13,683 nucleotides of DNA from Bacillota bacterium (lineage in GTDB: Bacteria; Bacillota; Clostridia; Christensenellales; CAG-138), in NCBI GenBank assembly GCA_023409435.1, contig JAEYHP010000180.1, positions 1-13,683 of the forward strand. Reading direction: 5' to 3'. Below, one piece after another: positions 5,698 to 12,799 of the stretch. How positions within the stretch are numbered: position 1 is the stretch's first letter; each line of letters opens with the position of its first letter. The notes under the pieces are model-generated. The model did no database searches. It was not told where the DNA came from and saw nothing but the letters and a program-made list of their open reading frames with translations. The position numbers and the translations under genes are program-made.

Positions 5698-7215
5698 ATG
5701 GGCGCTTACCTGATTGGCGTGGATATCGGCACGCAGGGGACCAAGGCCGCGCTGTTCGATACAAGCCTTACCTTGGTTGCAACTGCTTTTGAACCCTCCC
5801 GCATCCTCTCTCCAGCGCCGGGCACCGCCTGGCAGGAAGCGGACGACCTGTATGCTTCCTGCGCCAATACAATCAAAAGCCTGATGGAGCAAACCAAAGT
5901 TTCTCCTTTTGATATCGCCGCAATCGGCCTGGACGGCCAGATGGCGGGCATCATGGGCGTGGACGCGGATGGCGAGGCCTCCACGTATTATGATTCCTGG
6001 CTGGATATGCGCTGCGGCAAATACATGGACAGCATGCGTCAAAAGGCGGGCAAGCGCGTGATCGAGATCTCCGGCGGCCCCATTACGTATACGCACGGCC
6101 CGAAGATACTCTGGTGGAAGCACGAACACCCGGAAGCTTACCGGAATACGGCGAAATTTGTGCTGCCCCACGCCTATATCGTGGGGAAAATGACGGGTCT
6201 TAAGGGCAATGACGCCTACTTTGACTATACGCATCTGCACTTTTCCGGCTTTGGGGACAACGCAAAAAAAGAATGGTCGGACGAACTGCTTGCTGCGTTC
6301 GGCGTGGAAAAAGAGAAAATGGCGCGCGTCGTCTCGCCGTTTGAGGTAATCGGCAAAACCACCAGCGCGTTTGCGGCTTTGAGCGGCACTATAGAAGGCA
6401 TCCCCGTCGTGGCCGGGTGCGGCGATACGGCGGCGAGCACGTTTGGTTCCGGCATGTTTGAGCGGGACCTTGTGCTGGACTGCGCGGGTACCGCCTCCGT
6501 GCTGTGCAGCGTGGTAGACGGCTTTGTGCCGGATACCCGATATGAAACCATGACCATGATGCGAAGCCCGGTGGACGGCCTGTGGCTCCCGCTCGCCTAC
6601 ATCAACGGCGGCGGCATGTGCATCCGCTGGTTCCGCGATACGTTAAGCGGCAGGCCCGCCGCCACCTACGATGAGTTAGAGGCGGAGGCCAGTTCGCTCC
6701 CCTGTGGAAGCGAAGGGCTGCTGTTCATTCCGCATTTTTCCGGCCGCGTGCTGCCCAACAATCCGGACCTCAAGGGCAGCTTCCTGGGACTCGACTTCAA
6801 GCACACACGCGGACACATGTACCGCTCCGTGATGGAAGCCGTGGCGTATGAGTATAAATATTACCTCAATGTGCTGCGTACCCTCTACCCGGAAAGCGAT
6901 TTTTCGCGTATGCTGTCTATTGGAGGCGGCTCCAATTCCCCGCTGTTCAACAAAATAAAGGCGGACGCGCTGGGCATTACGGTGGAAACATTTGAAACAG
7001 GCGAAACCGCGCTCATCGGCAGCGCGGTCATCGCGGGCATCGGCGCAGGTGTGCTTTCCGATTATAAGAAACCCATACAGGGCATTATGAAAAAGAGGCT
7101 CTCGTTTGCGCCGGACGAAGAAAAGCACGCGCAGTATAAGCCTTATGCGGCGGCGTACCTTGCGGCGATGGAGCACATCACGCAATTTTATAAAAGCAAT
7201 CCCTTTGCCATATAG
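5698..7215 (+). CDS. FGGY-family carbohydrate kinase, copy 2
   Basis: A 505-aa ATP-dependent sugar/polyol kinase clearly different from copy 1, not a recent duplicate. Motifs: GVDIGTQGTKAALFD (7-21, phosphate loop), IGLDGQMAGIMGVD (76-89), WLDMR (101-105), YTHGPKILWWKHEHP (131-145), catalytic D243 in VAGCGDTAASTFGSG, LDCAGTASVL (260-269), SVMEAVAYEYKYYLNVLR (377-394, a C-terminal helix), SIGGGSNSPLFNKIKAD (407-423) and ETALIGSAVIAGIGAG (436-451). The strong AAAGGAGGG Shine-Dalgarno sets the start. It has its own promoter and is followed 40 nt later by a DeoR-family repressor gene, which probably controls it. The substrate is unknown; xylulokinase, erythritol kinase and related specificities are all possible for this branch. 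Confidence 0.9.
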   Translation: MGAYLIGVDIGTQGTKAALFDTSLTLVATAFEPSRILSPAPGTAWQEADDLYASCANTIKSLMEQTKVSPFDIAAIGLDGQMAGIMGVDADGEASTYYDSWLDMRCGKYMDSMRQKAGKRVIEISGGPITYTHGPKILWWKHEHPEAYRNTAKFVLPHAYIVGKMTGLKGNDAYFDYTHLHFSGFGDNAKKEWSDELLAAFGVEKEKMARVVSPFEVIGKTTSAFAALSGTIEGIPVVAGCGDTAASTFGSGMFERDLVLDCAGTASVLCSVVDGFVPDTRYETMTMMRSPVDGLWLPLAYINGGGMCIRWFRDTLSGRPAATYDELEAEASSLPCGSEGLLFIPHFSGRVLPNNPDLKGSFLGLDFKHTRGHMYRSVMEAVAYEYKYYLNVLRTLYPESDFSRMLSIGGGSNSPLFNKIKADALGITVETFETGETALIGSAVIAGIGAGVLSDYKKPIQGIMKKRLSFAPDEEKHAQYKPYAAAYLAAMEHITQFYKSNPFAI

Positions 7216-7255
7216 ATTGACCCGCAACAAACGGGCAGAACCAAAGGAGGAACAT

Positions 7256-8056
7256 ATGTCGAAGCAGCCGGATATCGTATTCGCGGAGGTCCGCAAGCAG
7301 ACCATCATCGATATCGTAAACAAAATGGGCAAGGCTACGGTTTCGTACCTTTGCGAGCATTTTTCCGTCTCCCCCGCCACCATACGCAACGATTTGCGGG
7401 AGCTTGAGGAGTCGGGCGCAATCAAACGCACACACGGCGGCGCCATCAGCAGCAGCCGCATCAACTATGAGCCCAATACCTCCCAAAAGGAAGTGGAGCG
7501 TGTTGCGCAAAAGCAGGCGATCGCGCGGCTGGCTGCAACGTTTATACAGCCGGGGGATGCGATTGCCCTCGACACCGGCACCACAACGATGGAGTTGGCG
7601 AAACAGCTTTCCGGCATCAGCAACCTCACCGTTGTCACAAACGACATCCAGATCGCTTCTTATCTCGAGCATAACACCGACGTCTCGATCATACTCGCGG
7701 GCGGTGCGCTAAGACGCCACTTCCATTGCACCGTGGGCCAGATGGCGATTGAAAGCATCTCCAACCTGCATGTGGACAAGGCGTTTGCCGCCGCCAACGG
7801 CGTACACCCCACCAAGGGCGTGACCACGCCCAACATGGACATGGCGGGCATCAAGGCGCATATGATCGACGCCGCGGACGAGGTATACCTGCTTGTGGAC
7901 AGCAGCAAGCTCGGGAAATCCGCATTCATCACATTCACAACACTATCCAATGTCGACGTGATGATCACCGACCAGGAAGCTGACCCTGCGTTTATTGACG
8001 CCGTCAAACAGATGGGTGTGGAAGTGCATTTGGCGGAAGTTGATAACAAACAATAA
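7256..8056 (+). CDS. DeoR-family transcriptional repressor
   Basis: A 266-aa protein of normal DeoR length. Residues 11-63 form the winged helix-turn-helix: RKQTIIDIVNKMGKATVSYL, then SVSPATIRNDLRELEESG and the wing motif KRTHGGA. Residues about 85-260 are the sugar-phosphate-sensing domain, related to ribose-5-phosphate isomerase, with DTGTTT (106-111), VVTND (126-130), ILAGG (146-150), KAF (175-177) and the conserved VDSSKLGKSAF (214-224). Such regulators are usually released from DNA by a phosphorylated sugar made by the kinase of the same pathway. Here the gene sits directly after kinase 2. The ATG is preceded by AAAGGAGG; a longer in-frame extension overlapping the kinase has no family similarity. 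Shared motifs in the promoters on both sides suggest it controls its own unit and the downstream dehydrogenase operon. Confidence 0.92.
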   Translation: MSKQPDIVFAEVRKQTIIDIVNKMGKATVSYLCEHFSVSPATIRNDLRELEESGAIKRTHGGAISSSRINYEPNTSQKEVERVAQKQAIARLAATFIQPGDAIALDTGTTTMELAKQLSGISNLTVVTNDIQIASYLEHNTDVSIILAGGALRRHFHCTVGQMAIESISNLHVDKAFAAANGVHPTKGVTTPNMDMAGIKAHMIDAADEVYLLVDSSKLGKSAFITFTTLSNVDVMITDQEADPAFIDAVKQMGVEVHLAEVDNKQ

Positions 8057-8058
8057 AT

Positions 8059-8070
8059 ATCGATAATAAA
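8059..8070. promoter_or_regulatory. Candidate DeoR-type operator, ATCGATAATAAA, with TYGATA repeats
   Basis: ATCGATAATAAA lies just upstream of the dehydrogenase operon promoter and nearly equals the motif in the kinase 2 promoter. Four T(T/C)GATA hexamers occur in 57 nt (8040-8045, 8060-8065, 8074-8079, 8091-8096), all in the same orientation; the first is inside the end of deoR. Direct repeats of this sort are common for DeoR-family operators. Function is inferred. Confidence 0.42.
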
Positions 8071-8073
8071 CGC

Positions 8074-8102
8074 TTGATAAGTAAAAACAATTGATATATA
8101 CT
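8074..8102 (+). promoter_or_regulatory. Promoter of the dehydrogenase/lactonase operon
   Basis: TTGATA (8074-8079, 5/6) and TATACT (8097-8102, 5/6) are exactly 17 bp apart, in the 83-bp gap after deoR. Transcription would start near 8109, about 30 nt before the next ATG. No terminator is visible after deoR, so read-through from the upstream unit is also possible. Confidence 0.65.
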
Positions 8103-8139
8103 GTACCTACAAGCAATCGCTAAAGTTAGGGGATAGTAT

Positions 8140-9162
8140 ATGGCACATCAATCGTTGGGCATTTGTTTGATCGGCGCAGGCCGCGCGGGAATGATACACG
8201 CCAAGAACTTTCAAAACAAAGTGGAAGGCGCGCACATGGCCGCCGTGGTGGACGTGGTGGAGCAAAGCGCGAAGGACGCGGCGCTTTCTCTCCACATCGA
8301 TACCTGGTATACGGACTATCGCCAGGCGTTAAATAACCCGGAGATCGACGCGGTAGTCGTTGTTTCCCCTACCGACCTGCATAAACAGATCGTCATAGAC
8401 TGCGCGAACGCAAAAAAACATATCTTCTGCGAAAAACCCATGGCTATGAATACCCAGGAATGCGACGAAATGGTGCGCGCCTGTGAAGAAAACGGCGTAA
8501 AACTCCAGATCGGCTTTATGCGGCGGTTTGACGAAAGCTTTCAGGAGGCAAAGCGGCTAGTGGAAGAAGGCGCCATAGGCGACCTTGTGCTGATCCGCTC
8601 CAATACGCGCGGGCCCAGCAAACCCCGCCCCTGGATGTACGACCTCAAGCAGTCCAACGGCATCCTGGCTGAAATCAATTCCCACGATATCGACAGCCTC
8701 CGCTGGTTTGCGGGCAGTGAGATCGACACGCTTTACGCCATTGGCGGCAACTACCGCAACCCGGAAGCGAAAAAGGACTATCCCGATTATTACGACAACG
8801 TGGTCATGTCCGGGCAATTCAAAAACGGCATCCAGTTCTCTATAGACGGCGCGGCTTATGTGGAATACGGCTACGACTCCAAAATGGAGCTTGTGGGCAC
8901 CAAGGGCGTGCTGCATGTCGGCCGTACCGAAGGCGCGTTTTTAAAGTGCTCTACCAAAGAGCACGGCACCTCTTCCCCCTTTATCAGCAGCTGGATGACG
9001 CTCTTCCGCGACGCATACCTTGCGGAAGATATCGCGTTTGTGGAAAGCATCAAAAACGATACGCCGCCCAAGGTAAGCGGCGTGGACGGACGCATGGCCG
9101 TTGCGATTGTGGAAGCGGGCAACGCGTCCATATTGGAAAAACGGCTGGTCAAATTGTCTTAA
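8140..9162 (+). CDS. Gfo/Idh/MocA-family NAD(P)-dependent sugar/cyclitol dehydrogenase
   Basis: A 340-aa protein, standard for the family that includes myo-inositol 2-dehydrogenase (IolG) and glucose-fructose oxidoreductase. Residues 6-120 are the Rossmann domain: GICLIGAGRAGMIHAKNF (7-24), VVVVSPTDLHKQIV (72-85) and the signature CEKPMAMN (97-104) with catalytic K99. Residues about 125-330 are the C-terminal alpha/beta domain, with IGFMRRFDESF (124-134) and NSHDIDSLRWFAG (180-192) containing the proton-relay H182. The usual aspartate four residues before that histidine is a glutamate (E178). The enzyme would oxidise a secondary alcohol of a sugar, polyol or inositol, or reduce the ketone. 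First gene of the probable six-gene operon; the next gene starts 11 nt later. It resembles IolG-type enzymes most, but substrate is not decided by sequence. Confidence 0.9.
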   Translation: MAHQSLGICLIGAGRAGMIHAKNFQNKVEGAHMAAVVDVVEQSAKDAALSLHIDTWYTDYRQALNNPEIDAVVVVSPTDLHKQIVIDCANAKKHIFCEKPMAMNTQECDEMVRACEENGVKLQIGFMRRFDESFQEAKRLVEEGAIGDLVLIRSNTRGPSKPRPWMYDLKQSNGILAEINSHDIDSLRWFAGSEIDTLYAIGGNYRNPEAKKDYPDYYDNVVMSGQFKNGIQFSIDGAAYVEYGYDSKMELVGTKGVLHVGRTEGAFLKCSTKEHGTSSPFISSWMTLFRDAYLAEDIAFVESIKNDTPPKVSGVDGRMAVAIVEAGNASILEKRLVKLS

Positions 9163-9173
9163 GGAGGATTCAC

Positions 9174-10214
9174 ATGTTAAGTCTTAGACTGTTCGGCGCA
9201 AACGACGTGCGCCTGGTGGATATTGAGATCCCGAAAATTTCGGACGACGAACTTTTATTAAAAACCGAAGCCGCCTCCGTCTGCGGAACCGACATCCGCA
9301 TGTTCCAGAACGGGTACAAAAACGTGGACGCGGAGCATCCGCTGACATTGGGGCATGAATTTTCCGGAACCATTGTGGAAGTGGGCAAGAAAGTCCCCTT
9401 CTACAAGCCCGGCATGCGCGTTGCCATGCAGCCCAACATCGGCTGCGGCATCTGCGACCGGTGCGTTTCGGGCAATTTCCACCTGTGTGATAACTACCGT
9501 GCGTTCGGCATCAACATGGACGGCGCGTTTGCCGAATATATCCGCATTCCCGCGGACGCCGTGCTGCGCGGCAACCTGATGGTGCTGCCCGATCATGTGA
9601 CAAGCGAGGCCGCGGCGGTTGTGGAACCCCTTTCGTGCGTATACAACGGCTTTTCTAAGTGCTTCGTAAAACCAGGCGATCTCGCACTGGTGGTCGGCGC
9701 AGGCCCCATCGGCCTGATGCATGCCATGCTTCTGCACATGGCGGGCGCTACCGTCATGATGAACGACCTTAGTGCGGAACGCCTTGCCTACTGCAAGGAA
9801 GTAATGCCCTTTATCACCCCCTACAGCGGACCCGCCCTGAAGGGCTTTATTATGGACCAGACCAGCGGGCGCGGCCTTGACGTGGCTATCACCGCCTGCC
9901 CGGTGCCGCAGGTGCAGGCCGCCATGCTGGAGCTGATGAATTACGGCGGCAGGATCAATTTCTTTGGCGGCGTACCCGAAAGCAAGCAGCCCGTACCCAT
10001 CAATACCAACCTTGTGCATTATAAAGAGCTTTACCTCACCGGCTCCACCCGTTCGAGCATCGCGCAGTACCGCAAGACGATGGAGTTTATTGCGCAGGGT
10101 CTACTGGACGTTTCCAAGATCATCACCCACCGCTATACGCTAAAGGATTATGAGCAGGCGTTTGAAAACGCCCGGCAGGCAAAAGGCCTTAAGCACGTAT
10201 TCCTGTTTAATTGA
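9174..10214 (+). CDS. Zinc-dependent medium-chain alcohol/polyol dehydrogenase
   Basis: A 346-aa MDR protein of the sorbitol/threonine dehydrogenase type. Catalytic zinc ligands are C38 (SVCGTD), H61-E62 (LTLGHEFSG) and E151 (VVEPLSCVYNG). The structural zinc site is complete: C91, C94, C97 and C105 in GCGICDRCVSGNFHLC. The NAD(P)-binding Rossmann motif is VVGAGPIGLMHAM (173-185), and D198 at the end of strand 2 favours NAD. The enzyme would interconvert a polyol or sugar and its keto form. I chose the ATG at 9174, preceded by AAGGAGG; an in-frame extension to 8946 overlaps the preceding gene and is not supported. Its position beside a Gfo/Idh dehydrogenase and a lactonase-like hydrolase suggests consecutive oxidation steps. 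Confidence 0.92.
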   Translation: MLSLRLFGANDVRLVDIEIPKISDDELLLKTEAASVCGTDIRMFQNGYKNVDAEHPLTLGHEFSGTIVEVGKKVPFYKPGMRVAMQPNIGCGICDRCVSGNFHLCDNYRAFGINMDGAFAEYIRIPADAVLRGNLMVLPDHVTSEAAAVVEPLSCVYNGFSKCFVKPGDLALVVGAGPIGLMHAMLLHMAGATVMMNDLSAERLAYCKEVMPFITPYSGPALKGFIMDQTSGRGLDVAITACPVPQVQAAMLELMNYGGRINFFGGVPESKQPVPINTNLVHYKELYLTGSTRSSIAQYRKTMEFIAQGLLDVSKIITHRYTLKDYEQAFENARQAKGLKHVFLFN

Positions 10215-10243
10215 CCCCTAATCCACTATTCGGAAGGGCCATT

Positions 10244-11173
10244 ATGATCAGAACCGTATTGGGCGATATCCCCGGCGACGCGCTGGGCCATGCGCAATGC
10301 CATGAGCACCTGTTCATTGAAAAGGGCGTTTCCTTTTCGGTGAACCAGGCGCTCCATATGGCCGACGCCAGAAATACGAACACCGAACTTCTCGCCTACA
10401 AAAAAAACGGCGGCGGGGCGGTGGTGGACGCCCAGCCCGTATACTGCGGGCGCATGGCTGGCGCTTTGACGGATGCTTCCTCCCGCAACGGCGTTCATAT
10501 CATAGCCGCGACGGGGTTCCACAAAACGCTGTTTTATGGGCCGGACAGCCCGATATTTGTTGAGACCGAGCAGCAGCTCGCGGATACGTTCATTTCCGAA
10601 GTAAGAGAAGGCATGTTGGACGTCACCGGAAAACGTATCGCCGCAAAGGCGGGCATTTTAAAGGCGGCGCTCGACGAGCGCGGCGGCCCCGCATATGAAA
10701 AACTGACAAACGCTTTGATTGCGGCGGCCATGAAAACCGCTGCGCCCGTCATGATACACACCGACCCCAATACGGACGTGCTGGGTTTGCTGCGCAAATT
10801 CATGGACGCGGGCGTCTACGCGGACCGCATCATCGTCTGCCACCTCTGCAGGACCAGATATGACTTTTCGTACCACAAGGAAGTTCTCTCCACCGGCGCG
10901 TTCCTCTGCTATGACAGCGTGAACCGGCTAAAATATCTGAGCCATGAGCAGATGATTGCCCTCATACTCGAAATGCTTTCTTCCGGCTATGAAGACCAGC
11001 TTCTTTTAAGCCTGGATACCACGCGTGAACGCCTGCGGGCGTACGGCGGCTACATGGGGCTCGATTACATCTTAACCACATTTATCCCCATGCTGCATGA
11101 GCGCGGCGTACCGCAGCATGCCGTTTCCGCCATGACGGCGGAAAACGCTGCACGTGCGCTTTCGTTTCAATAA
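10244..11173 (+). CDS. Phosphotriesterase-family metal hydrolase, probable sugar-lactonase
   Basis: A 309-aa amidohydrolase-superfamily TIM barrel. Binuclear-metal ligands can be placed: H20 and H22 (GHAQCHEHLF), the probable carbamylated lysine K140 (KAGILKAA), H172 (VMIHTD), H200 (IIVCHLCRT) and D258 (LLLSLDTTR). Several characterised COG1735 members hydrolyse lactones of sugars or sugar phosphates rather than organophosphates. That activity fits the two dehydrogenases just upstream, which could make the lactone. The final ligand context is SLD rather than the more common SHD, so a neighbouring active-site histidine is missing. The ATG at 10244 is chosen for its GGAAGGG Shine-Dalgarno 5 nt upstream; a TTG start at 10211 would overlap the preceding gene. 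Family is secure; lactonase activity is inferred. Confidence 0.85.
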   Translation: MIRTVLGDIPGDALGHAQCHEHLFIEKGVSFSVNQALHMADARNTNTELLAYKKNGGGAVVDAQPVYCGRMAGALTDASSRNGVHIIAATGFHKTLFYGPDSPIFVETEQQLADTFISEVREGMLDVTGKRIAAKAGILKAALDERGGPAYEKLTNALIAAAMKTAAPVMIHTDPNTDVLGLLRKFMDAGVYADRIIVCHLCRTRYDFSYHKEVLSTGAFLCYDSVNRLKYLSHEQMIALILEMLSSGYEDQLLLSLDTTRERLRAYGGYMGLDYILTTFIPMLHERGVPQHAVSAMTAENAARALSFQ

Positions 11174-11228
11174 TACCGGCAAAGAAATGGGGCGGAGTAC
11201 GCCTCATGAATATTGGAGGAAAAATTCC

Positions 11229-12176
11229 ATGCAACTTTCAGCAGCGACGCAGCCGACCATGTATTTTATCGGCGTCACAACGGGCAGCTCGTCCATTATG
11301 AAGGTGTTCCCGGACTGGGCGAAGGCTCTGGGCATTGACGCGGTGATGAAGGGGATCGATATCCCCATACACGCCGACCCGGAAGTCTACCGCGAGGTGG
11401 TCAGCTTTATCAAGAACGATCCCCTGTCTGTGGGCGCACTTGTCACCACGCATAAGATCGATATTTACAACGCCGCGCACGACCTGTTTGAATACCTCGA
11501 CCCCTATGCAACGATGTTCGGCGAAATGAGCTCCATATCCAAGGACGGCCACAAGCTCTGCGGGCACGCCAAGGACCCCATTACCTGCGGCATGGCCATG
11601 GAAGAATTCATACCCGAAAAGTACTGGAAAAAGAACCCGGATGCGGACGTGTTCATCATGGGCGCGGGCGGAAGCTGCATTTCCATGTGCTCCTACTTCC
11701 TGCGCAAAGAGTTTCATGGCAACCGACCCAGGCGCATCGTCGTCGCCAACCGCAGCCAGCCGAGACTTACGGAGCTGGAAGAGATCAATAAAAAGCTCAA
11801 CGACGGCACGGTGGAGTGCGTTTACCACCTCACGCCCGAATTCGTGCAGAACGACGCGGTGCTTGCGACCATACCGGAGGGCTCGCTCATTATCAACGCT
11901 ACCGGCCTTGGCAAGGACCGCCCCGGCTCCCCGCTGACCGATGCCGGGATGTTCCCGAAAAACGCCATGGTATGGGAAATCAACTACCGCGGCGACCTGA
12001 AGTTCCTGCACCAGGCGGAAGCGCAGCAGCAGAAGCAGTCCCTCCGGGTGGAGGACGGCTGGATGTATTTTGTATATGGCTGGACCCAGGTGATCGCCGA
12101 GGTGTTCCACAAGCCCATTCAGGGCGAATTGCTGCGCCGCATGGACGCAATCGCCGCCAAGCATAACAACCGTTAA
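11229..12176 (+). CDS. Shikimate dehydrogenase-like NAD(P)-dependent oxidoreductase
   Basis: A 315-aa protein with the shikimate/quinate dehydrogenase two-domain plan, slightly long for AroE (about 270-290 aa). The N-terminal substrate domain has TTGSSSIMKVFPDWAKALG (17-35, with the SxS carboxylate-binding motif) and ALVTTHK (70-76); K76 aligns with the catalytic lysine and D116 in HAKD with the catalytic aspartate. The Rossmann domain has IMGAGGSCISM (143-153), and VANRSQPR (172-179) resembles NADP-binding NRT/NRS loops. INATGLGKDRPGSPL (222-236) and EINYRGDLKFL (250-260) match AroE motifs. The GAVNT segment of true AroE is changed to GEMSS, and NTD to AKD. The start follows GGAGG with good spacing; an earlier in-frame ATG at 11154 lies inside the previous gene. 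No aromatic-pathway genes are nearby, so a non-shikimate substrate is likely. Confidence 0.82.
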   Translation: MQLSAATQPTMYFIGVTTGSSSIMKVFPDWAKALGIDAVMKGIDIPIHADPEVYREVVSFIKNDPLSVGALVTTHKIDIYNAAHDLFEYLDPYATMFGEMSSISKDGHKLCGHAKDPITCGMAMEEFIPEKYWKKNPDADVFIMGAGGSCISMCSYFLRKEFHGNRPRRIVVANRSQPRLTELEEINKKLNDGTVECVYHLTPEFVQNDAVLATIPEGSLIINATGLGKDRPGSPLTDAGMFPKNAMVWEINYRGDLKFLHQAEAQQQKQSLRVEDGWMYFVYGWTQVIAEVFHKPIQGELLRRMDAIAAKHNNR

Positions 12177-12189
12177 GGGGGAAACATAT

Positions 12190-12795
12190 ATGGCAGATTT
12201 TAACCCGAGCACGATCCCGTTTGACCATGAAAAAGGCTTTACGGTAGACTTTGACCTGAAAACCGGTATGTCCTCCATGATGGAAACCGGAAAGCGCCGC
12301 CTGAGCTACATGAAGGGCATGTTCTATGACGAAGCGGCGTTTGGCAAAAAGCTTGAAACAGAAGGCGACGTCCTTCTGTACGAGTTCCACGGTGCCTCCA
12401 TGCCGGAGACATCGGGGGATCTCGCCTACGGCTGCAGTATCGTCTATCCCGGCAAGGTGGGCGATGAATACTACATGACCAAGGGCCACTTCCATACCAT
12501 ACTCGAAACCGCTGAAATCTACTATTGCCTGAGCGGGCACGGCTACATGCTGCTCGAGAACCCGGAAGGCGACTGGCGCGCGCTGGAATTAACCCCCGGC
12601 AAGGCCGTGTATGTGCCCAAACGCTATGCGCACCGCAGCATCAACGTGAGCGCAAATGAGCCGCTTGTGACTTACTTTATATTCCGTGCGGACGCCGGGC
12701 ACGATTACGGCACAATCGAATCAAAGGGCTACCGGAAGCTCTTGGTAGAGCGCGACGGCAAGCCCGCCATCATCGACAACCCGAAATGGAAGTAG
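12190..12795 (+). CDS. pgiA: Cupin-type glucose-6-phosphate isomerase family protein
   Basis: A 201-aa single-domain cupin of the archaeal/thermophile-type phosphoglucose isomerase family, unrelated to the common PGI. Metal ligands H100, H102, E109 and H148 (KGHFHTILETAEIYY; YVPKRYAHRS) have the same spacing as H88, H90, E97 and H136 in the Pyrococcus furiosus enzyme. SGHGYMLLE (115-123) is the cupin turn. These enzymes isomerise fructose 6-phosphate and glucose 6-phosphate. The gene starts 13 nt after the preceding stop behind AAGGGGG. In this operon it more probably isomerises a pathway-specific sugar or sugar phosphate; that part is inference. Confidence 0.85.
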   Translation: MADFNPSTIPFDHEKGFTVDFDLKTGMSSMMETGKRRLSYMKGMFYDEAAFGKKLETEGDVLLYEFHGASMPETSGDLAYGCSIVYPGKVGDEYYMTKGHFHTILETAEIYYCLSGHGYMLLENPEGDWRALELTPGKAVYVPKRYAHRSINVSANEPLVTYFIFRADAGHDYGTIESKGYRKLLVERDGKPAIIDNPKWK

Positions 12796-12799
12796 CGTT

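Noticed and set aside
3992..7215. The two FGGY kinases as a recent tandem duplication
   Set aside because: Their sequences differ throughout, including around the phosphate loop and catalytic Asp, and they have separate promoters, so they are distinct family members.
10211..10243. Upstream TTG start for the phosphotriesterase-family gene
   Set aside because: It would overlap the previous gene's stop and add residues outside the family's usual N-terminus; the ATG at 10244 has a good GGAAGGG Shine-Dalgarno.
11238..12278. 346-codon open frame on the minus strand opposite the AroE-like gene
   Set aside because: Spans the ends of two convincing plus-strand genes, and its translation matches nothing recognisable.
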